This document shows positions 58,478 through 64,000 of a DNA stretch of 64,000 bases, in pieces. The notes below the pieces were generated by a model. That model did not search any database. It was not told the DNA's origin and saw only the letters and a program-made list of their open reading frames with translations. Positions within the stretch are counted from its first letter, which is position 1. Every line of letters starts with the position of its first letter. Origin of the DNA: Magicicada septendecula (Eukaryota; Arthropoda; Insecta; Hemiptera; Cicadidae); assembly GCA_034769895.1 (NCBI GenBank), contig CM068367.1, positions 708,506,885 to 708,570,884 of the forward strand, written 5' to 3'. The position numbers and the translations under genes are program-made.

Positions 58478-60443
58478 TGTGCATTTTTTAAAATGAAATA
58501 ATCATAACACACTAAGTGAAACCACTAAATAATAATATTAACCTCAAAAACTGTAGTATTACTCAATCTCTTACAACAACTGTATGGTTTGTGGAAAACA
58601 AAGCATTAAAAACAGGTGATGCAACCGCTAAAACAATAATCAGCAGGGTTGCCACAAGACGAACTTGAAATTTACTGCAGAAAGCCGCCATGTGATTTCG
58701 CTTGACGGGTTTCTGCACTAAACAGAAATTTCAAAATAAAATATCACCCATTGGGAGGCTTGACAGTTGACGGGTTTCTGCATAAAACGGTGTGTTTACA
58801 GTAGGCCATTCAGAATCTATTCATATTCCATTTTCGATAAAAATGTCTGTTGACGGGTTTCTGAAATAAACGATTCAATTTTAAAAGGAAGTGATCTCAC
58901 CCAACGGTTTTCATACATTTCTCGAGTATCTAATGAAAATCTATTTTTTATTTGCCCCACGTTATTAGCGTCATTTGTAACGTCTCGCGAGTAATTTGTG
59001 ATTCACGTCTATTTGATACTCTTCGAAACTCTCGCCTAATTAATAGTTACAAAGTTTTTATCTGTTGGTGTTATATGCCTTCAAAATCGAGTGTGTGTGA
59101 TTATGAAAGAATCTTGAATGATTCTCTTAAATTTGTTTGTATTAAATCAATACCATTGTTTGGGAATAGGTAGGAGAGAGAGTAAAGAGAGTCAAAGAGA
59201 ATTACTCACTTTGTATACAATCGAGTATTTTAAATTTTTTCCGCTCGTGGCATCAGCTGTTTTCTCCTTTTACGAACCCATTTGAGGTTAAATTACTTTT
59301 GTAGTACGTAATAATTTCTTGATGACCGGACTGATTCCCTTTCTCTTCTCGATTTTTCATATTACCTGTAACCAACTACCATCTACTAGAAATAATACAC
59401 ATTTTATTATTTAAACGCAAGGCATTCCTTGAATTTATTTAATATTTACGGATCACTATGGTCTCCAAAACATGAATTGACAATCGATTACTTCACAAAT
59501 CACAGCGTTACTTCGATCTTAAGTTTACTATCATATAGCACATAACAAATGTTTTTTATTACATTTTAATAAAGAAAAAGAAAAATTAATTAATTTCCCA
59601 GGGTTATTTAAGGTTCTTTGAACTCTGAGGAAGTCAGAAATGCATATGGGTCTGTATCAAACTTTACATTAATTATTTTAAAATTTGTACATTCTGTATC
59701 ATTCAGTTGATTTTTTGACCGCTAGAGCGCAAACTACGTTTCTTCACTGACAAAACGAGCGCTAAAATTAATGGCGTCTGTAATGTTATTAGCAAAGCAA
59801 CATTTTTCTGTTTTTTGGTTAATTAAAATAAAGTTTATGTTCACCTTGTTTTCAGATGGGTTTAAAGAGATGGTGCTGTTTCTAGTGTTCTAGATTTATA
59901 GTTGAGGTGTAATTGAATCGTTTATTTCAGGAACCCGCCAAGAACACTTTTTCAAACTTTCGGAAAACAAAAAAGAAACTTTCTACTTTTAATATTACTG
60001 TAGATTTTTGCCTAGAAAAAATTTACAGTGTTTCTCAATATCTCCTAAAAACAAATAATGCTTGTATTTAATTTTTGAAATTATACTCTTCATAAAAAAC
60101 TTATAAAAATTTTGTATTTGACGTGTTTCTGCAATAAAATAACTTTTTTCTAAAAAAAATTTATTTTTTTAGTAAAATTATGACTTTTTAAACAGCAGTG
60201 GGTTTAAGTATAAAGTGCACATTATACTTTATACTTAAATTTATTAAATATCAAAGAGAAAAAATTAAACAATCAGTTTGGTCTTAAACAAAGAGCAAAA
60301 ACTAAAGAGAGAATCAAAATTTTTGTGCTTAAATTCTATTAAAATTAAAATCACTATCAACAGTAGAGCATCAAAAACTACCGTCTATTCATAACTAAAA
60401 CAAAAAGCAGAACAATATAGGCCTACTTATTTGTGTGTTCAAT
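58478..60443. repeat. Spacer 16 between gene copies 16 and 17
   Basis: Motifs start at 58702, 58767 and 58850; the altered fourth is at 60118. Right arm 58850-58880; left arm 59911-59941 (back to CCCGCCAA). Hairpin B 60203-60239; AATAAA (minus) 60240-60245. Short haplotype. No gene recognised. Confidence 0.85.
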
Positions 60444-61805
60444 CTACTCATCCTCATACACCCTGCCTACGTTACAGTCAGCTTCTGTTGTAGGCCACTG
60501 GAGGATGTCGTTGTAAAAATCTTCATACCCTGTAGTGTACTTAGCCAACTTCTTCAGGTTATTGATTTTCTTGATATTGATGGGCAGCTTTCCAGATGGA
60601 CATGCCAGCACTGTAGGGAGCTCCGGAACAGTACTATATTTTTTCAGTGTGAACGTTGAGAAGGTGAAACAGTCGATAAAGTGCTTAACAACCACTTTTC
60701 CTTGGTCAGGTATGTTGTAATAAAATTCTTTGTATGTGGACACTTTAAAAGGAGTCTTGTCTTCCCTTTGAATTCCCCTTCCACAAGTTTCATCTGAGTT
60801 TACAAACCTCTTGTAAAACTGAGGCCACCAAGTATTAAAACTATAGATCATCTCGCTTGTTACTTGGTGAACAGTAAAGCGCCCTGTTTTACTTGATTTA
60901 AGAATCATCTCAGCATACTGATTTGGTGTGCAAACTCTATCTACTCTTCGAACAAGACGTTTAATACACCCAAAATCACGATCACAGGGTAAAAATGAGC
61001 GCCCCCTGACTTGGAAGTAGTGAGGAACATTCTCGAAAATTCCCCTATCACAAAGATTCATTAGGAATCGCAGAATACACTGATTTTTTTTTTGCCCTGA
61101 AAGGCCATCACTGAAGAGAACAAAATGCTTAGTTCCACTAGGAACTTCAGATATCAAATAGTGCAATAACATCGAGCAAACCTCCTCTGGGGATTTATTG
61201 GCCTCGCCTTTGTGATATATATAAATTTTTGCCTTGTTAGTCTTCATGTCATGAATACAAAATACATTAAGCCAAAGCTGGCGCATGTAAAACACGTCCT
61301 GTACAGGTATGTTTGGAAGTGGTAAATTTTGCATAAAGTCAAAACAAAGCACCACTGTATCTTCATCAGTGTTGTTAATCATCTCCTTTTGTTTTATGTA
61401 AAACTTCTTGGCTCTGCGCTTGTGAACGATTTGTTCAGCTGCAACGCTGCGCTTTACATTGTCGCTTAGACAAGGGTCTCTTAGTTTGGATTTGAAATTC
61501 TCACATTGGCTGCAAACATCAACTTGCGGCCGCCCGAATGATAGATTGAAGTTTTCCTTAAAGTAACTAAAATAAAAGCTATATTTTACTTTATCTCTCA
61601 ACTCAGGGTGGTCGGTTTGGAACATTTCATACATTTTTGAGATATTTAGCTGTGCATCCAAATATTGTTTTTTCCTAGAACCATAATGTGTTTCTCTTAC
61701 CTCAAATTTAGAAATGTGTTCATGGATAAGGACACATATATTGCCATCAATCGCATTTCCACTACGATTTTTGCCTCTCATATCGACAGGTGTTCTATTC
61801 TGCAA
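60444..61805 (-). CDS. Transposase-like core, copy 17 (453 codons, most diverged)
   Basis: Open to the normal C-terminus but with the most private changes of any copy: N240K and P235L in the second acidic motif (SDGLSGQKKN), H269R before the third, T259N and R261P, I334F, I351T/S352P, K365I, G379C and D416N. D156, D233, D275, D277 and CSQC are kept. The excess of radical substitutions suggests that it no longer exchanges efficiently with the others. Confidence 0.7.
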   Translation of the reverse strand: MQNRTPVDMRGKNRSGNAIDGNICVLIHEHISKFEVRETHYGSRKKQYLDAQLNISKMYEMFQTDHPELRDKVKYSFYFSYFKENFNLSFGRPQVDVCSQCENFKSKLRDPCLSDNVKRSVAAEQIVHKRRAKKFYIKQKEMINNTDEDTVVLCFDFMQNLPLPNIPVQDVFYMRQLWLNVFCIHDMKTNKAKIYIYHKGEANKSPEEVCSMLLHYLISEVPSGTKHFVLFSDGLSGQKKNQCILRFLMNLCDRGIFENVPHYFQVRGRSFLPCDRDFGCIKRLVRRVDRVCTPNQYAEMILKSSKTGRFTVHQVTSEMIYSFNTWWPQFYKRFVNSDETCGRGIQREDKTPFKVSTYKEFYYNIPDQGKVVVKHFIDCFTFSTFTLKKYSTVPELPTVLACPSGKLPINIKKINNLKKLAKYTTGYEDFYNDILQWPTTEADCNVGRVYEDE

Positions 61806-62290
61806 TAATAGGATACATAACCTTGCAACTCGATCTCAAGAAACTCTGTGTATTTGTAAAAAGACATTTTTGCAAACTGGAGTAAACTCGCCATTGATTT
61901 TAACATTATATACAAAAGATTTACTTTTGTCTGTGGAATTTGAGTTGAAAATGAAGCAGCACTACAATCATCATTATCTGAGTTTTTATTCTTTCTACGC
62001 TTAACTTCCCTAGCTTCTATCAATGTTTGCAAATGTAAATCTTGTTGGTTTTTAGTTTCTAACGAATAGAATTTGTTCCAGATCGCACTTTTCGTTTCGT
62101 TATCAATAGACAAACTGCATTTCCGAGGGCAGTTGCAAACAAGCTCATCAGGAATAGATTTACCGGAAACAAGGTTACCTTTGTAGTTTGTGTACTCTTC
62201 ACCTTTCACTCTTGCTTTCCTTATGACATTACGTTTATATGTATCTTCATTTACAACACCTTGTTTTCTTTTTTGCTTCAGGTTCATCAT
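61778..62290 (-). pseudogene. N-terminal piece, copy 17: extra frameshift
   Basis: A5 type, but one base is lost in a T run at 61925-61928 (ACTTTTGTC for ACTTTTTGTC). The frame therefore changes after QIPQTK and runs to 61778 by a different route. The GTG codon of the other copies is GAG here, so only the ATG at 62290 can start the frame. The shared TGA triplet lies at 61838-61836. Confidence 0.7.
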
Positions 62291-64000
62291 CAGAACTTCC
62301 TCTGTGCATTTTTTAAAATGAAATAATCATAACACACTAAGTGAAACCACTAAATAATATTATTAACCTCAAAAACTGTAGTATTACTCAATCTCTCACA
62401 ACAACTGTATGGTTTGTGGAAAACAAAGCATTAAAAACAGGTGATGCAACCGCTAAAACAATAATCAGCAGGGTTGCCACAAGACGAACTTGAAATTTAC
62501 TGCAGAAAGCCGCCATGTGATTTCGCTTGACGGGTTTCTGCACTAAACAGAAATTTCAAAATAAAATATCACCCATTGGGAGGCTTGACAGTTGACGGGT
62601 TTCTGCATAAAACGGTGTGTTTACAGTAGGCCATTCAGAATCTATTCATATCCCATTTTCGATAAAAATGTCAGTTGACGGGTTTCTGAAATAAACGATT
62701 CAATTTTAAAAGGAAGCTATCTCATCCAACGGTTTTCATACATTTCTCGAGTATCTAATGAAAATCTATTTTTTATTTGCCCCACGTTATTAGCGTCATT
62801 TGTAACGTCTGGCGAGTAATTTGTGATTCACGTCTATTTGATACTCTTCGAAACTCTCGCCTAATTATTAGTTACAAAGTTTTTATCTGTTGGTGTTATA
62901 TGCCTTCAAAATCGAGTGTGTGTGATTATGAAAGAATCTTGAATGATTTTCTTAAATTTGTTTGTATTAAATCAATACCATTGTTTGGGAATAGGTAGGA
63001 GAGAGAGTAAAGAGAATTACTCACTTTGTATACAATCGCGTATTTTAAATTTTTTCCGCTCGTGGCATCAGCTGTTTTCTCCTTTTACGAACCCATTTGA
63101 GGTTAAATTAATTTTGTAGTACGTAATAATTTCTTGATGACCGGACTGATTCCCTTTCTCTTCTCGATTTTTCATATTACCTGTAACCAACTACCATCTA
63201 CTAGAAATAATACACATTTTATTATTTAAACGCAAGGCATTCCTTGAATTTATTTAATATTTACGGATCACTATGGTCTCCAAAACATGAATTGATAATC
63301 GATTACTTCACAAATCACAGCGTTACTTCGATCTTAAGTTTACTAACATATAGCACATAACAAATGTTTTTTATTACAGTTTTAATAAAGAAAAAGAAAT
63401 AATTAATTAATTTCCCAGGGTTATTTAAGGTTCTTTGATCTTTGAGGAAGTCAGAAATGCATATGGGTCTGTATCAAACTTTACATTAATTATTTTAAAA
63501 TTTGTACATTCTGTATCATTCAGTTGATTTTTTGACCGCTAGAGCGCAAACTACGTTTCTTCACTGACAAAACGAGCGCTAAAATTAATGGCGTCTGTAA
63601 TGTTATTAGCAAAGCTACATTTTTCTGTTTTTTGGTTAATTAAAATAAAGTTTATGTTCACCTTGTTTTCAGATGGGTTTAAAGAGATGGTGCTGTTTCT
63701 AGTGTTCTAGATTTATAGTTGAGGTGTAATTGAATCGTTTATTTCAGGAACCCGCCAAGAACACTTTTTCAAACTTTCGGAAAACAAAAAAGAAACTTTC
63801 TACTTTTAATATTACTGTAGATTTTTGCCTAGAAAAAATTTACAGTGTTTCTCAATATCTCCTAAAAACAAATAATGCTTGTATTTAATTTTTGAAATTA
63901 TACTCTTCATAAAAAATTTATAAAAATTTTGTATTTGACGTGTTTCTGCAATAAAATAACTTTTTTCTAAAAAAAATTTATTTTTTTAGTAAAATTATGA
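62291..64000. repeat. Spacer 17, cut by window end
   Basis: Motifs start at 62527, 62592 and 62675; the altered fourth is at 63935. Right arm 62675-62705; left arm of the next unit 63728-63758. Short haplotype. A 10-base loss in the GA-rich tract near 63008-63015 helps explain the 3817-bp unit. The window ends before hairpin B. No gene recognised. Confidence 0.85.

Larger units (their letters stand above)
1..64000. repeat. Tandem array of a ~3.83-kb transposase-bearing unit, about 16.7 copies
   Basis: The same sequence recurs in the same orientation from the first to the last base. Taking the left inverted-repeat arm as unit start, units begin at 2504, 6332, 10161, 13990, 17810, 21637, 25465, 29295, 33123, 36949, 40774, 44601, 48427, 52257, 56087, 59911 and 63728, giving 16 complete units with a partial one at each end. 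Successive lengths are 3828, 3829, 3829, 3820, 3827, 3828, 3830, 3828, 3826, 3825, 3827, 3826, 3830, 3830, 3824 and 3817. Differences between units are scattered substitutions and indels of 1 to 10 bases. Spacer and coding parts look similarly conserved, which points to homogenisation of the whole unit. No edge of the array is visible, so its true length is unknown. Confidence 0.98.

Noticed and set aside
1..64000. Concatemer of a circular virus or plasmid
   Set aside because: No replication, capsid or plasmid-maintenance gene is present; the sole gene is transposase-like. An extrachromosomal circle as an amplification intermediate remains possible.

Overview
The whole window is one head-to-tail tandem array. 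A unit of about 3.83 kb (observed 3817 to 3830 bp) repeats about 16.7 times in the same orientation, with no unique flanking DNA at either edge. The sequence is AT-rich and eukaryotic in style, with an AATAAA signal downstream of the gene and long non-coding spacers. The encoded protein resembles transposase-like proteins that I recall as abundant in insects and other invertebrates (families with DUF7869-type RNase H-fold domains). An arthropod genome is therefore likely, but the species cannot be told from the sequence.

Layout of each unit, taking the start as the left arm of a 31-bp inverted repeat (unit starts 2504, 6332, 10161, 13990, 17810, 21637, 25465, 29295, 33123, 36949, 40774, 44601, 48427, 52257, 56087, 59911, 63728): (1) inverted-repeat arm; (2) one TTGACGGGTTTCTGC motif; (3) two hairpins and a minus-strand AATAAA; (4) a minus-strand transposase-like gene read as two overlapping pieces, a 453-codon C-terminal core (lower coordinates) and a 174-codon N-terminal piece (higher coordinates); (5) a cluster of three more TTGACGGGTTTCTG motifs, the last being the opposite arm of the inverted repeat; (6) about 1.03 kb of spacer without a convincing gene.

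The two pieces look like one ancestral gene of about 630 to 640 codons. In copies 12, 14, 15 and 16 the N-terminal frame runs through to an in-frame TGA, and beyond that TGA the same frame continues straight into the core. The TGA triplet is present in all 17 copies, so the break predates amplification. Most copies have also lost one A from an A5 run (giving A4), which moves the N-terminal piece into another frame. The array is best described as satellite DNA built from a dead or internally interrupted DNA transposon. ORF integrity across copies then reflects recent homogenisation rather than selection.

The copies fall into local sub-families: 2-4; 5-8; an alternating 6/8 and 7/9 pattern; 10-11; 14-15-16; and a diverged copy 17. 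They share patchy variants with non-neighbours, the signature of unequal crossing-over and gene conversion. The main leads are the shared stop codon, the repeated 14-16 bp motif with the 31-bp inverted repeat (candidate transposase-binding or terminal sequences), and the mosaic copy history.
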